Source of the DNA: DASSUW01 sp036257565
Lineage (GTDB): Bacteria > Actinomycetota > Thermoleophilia > Solirubrobacterales > Solirubrobacteraceae
NCBI GenBank assembly: GCA_036257565.1
Contig: DATAFH010000047.1
Coordinates: forward strand, 18,989-82,988
Reading direction: 5' to 3'
DNA length: 64,000 bases
The notes under the pieces were generated by a model that was given only the letters and a program-made list of their open reading frames with translations, did no database searches and was not told the DNA's origin. Positions 63,867-64,000 of the stretch are shown here, one piece after another. The stretch's first letter is position 1. Each line of letters starts with the position of its first letter. The position numbers and the translations under genes were made by a program.

Positions 63867-64000
63867 TCATAGGAGTCCGTACGCGCGTAGCCCGAGTGCC
63901 GCGACCACCAGCGCCGAGGCGGCCATGACCCCGATCTCCCGGCGCATGATCGTGCGTACGAGCTCGTGCTGCTCTTGGCGTGGAAGCGCTTCCACGTCGG
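63867..64000 (-). CDS. 3' end of an unknown gene, C-terminal hydrophobic tail
   Basis: An open minus-strand frame enters from the right edge and stops at 63867. The visible 43 residues include ALPRQEQHELVRTIMRREIG, then VMAASALVVAALGLRAYGLL at the C-terminus: a charged helix leading to a single terminal transmembrane segment. The protein may be tail-anchored or have a final membrane helix. No family can be named from this piece. It precedes nuoA on the same strand by 70 bp. Confidence 0.55.
   Translation of the reverse strand, partial: DVEALPRQEQHELVRTIMRREIGVMAASALVVAALGLRAYGLL

Overview
The window is a 64 kb piece of a very GC-rich, gene-dense bacterial chromosome. Genes are mostly packed with 1-11 bp overlaps, GTG starts are frequent, and many starts lie 6-10 nt behind a TANNNT -10 box, as in leaderless transcripts. 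These traits, the actinobacterial group 1h [NiFe]-hydrogenase locus, DUF1707, a CBU_0592-type membrane protein and a DUF485/ActP/Acs cluster point to Actinomycetota. Thermoleophilia/Solirubrobacterales is my best guess (inference; no rRNA or tRNA is present to test it).

Layout. 0-7 kb: housekeeping and membrane genes (glycolipid-binding protein, Fpg/Nei glycosylase, a decayed FMN-oxidoreductase-like fragment, EamA exporter with a divergent Lrp regulator, LPG-synthase-type membrane protein, CBS protein, PadR regulator). 7-15 kb: acetate-type carbon uptake. One SSS symporter with a small membrane partner and a LytS/LytTR two-component system lies on the minus strand; a divergent DUF485-ActP-Acs operon lies on the plus strand. 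15-26.4 kb: secreted protein, 3-hydroxybutyrate dehydrogenase-like SDR, DUF1707 protein, acyl-CoA synthetase, TgpA-type transglutaminase, a double-length ThyX-like protein, cupin, FAD oxidoreductase and a pilin-like secreted protein, with two unusual repeat arrays.

26.7-63.8 kb is the most notable part. The 14 genes of respiratory complex I are all present and all on the minus strand, but nuoA-I (63.8 to 54.9 kb) and nuoJ-N (32.7 to 26.7 kb) are separated by about 22 kb. Between them is a plus-strand operon of 17 overlapping genes, 32.8-46.6 kb: hypC, hypC-like, hypD, hypE, hypA, hydrogenase small and large subunits, a NifU-like protein, DUF5947, a 68-aa protein, DUF6084, an N-terminal-domain/endopeptidase fusion, a 38-aa membrane peptide, hypB, a tandem-SIS protein, a small membrane protein and hypF. 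After these come a dipeptidase, a GH65 phosphorylase with beta-phosphoglucomutase, an AIM24 protein, a NarL-type two-component system, an SDR and a QueA-like protein.

How it works together: the hydrogenase has the Cys-x-x-Asp proximal-cluster signature of the oxygen-insensitive group 1h enzymes that oxidise trace H2. The hyp genes build and process its NiFe centre. H2-derived electrons presumably enter the same respiratory chain that complex I feeds (inference). Acetate uptake/activation, hydroxybutyrate oxidation and disaccharide phosphorolysis supply carbon and energy.
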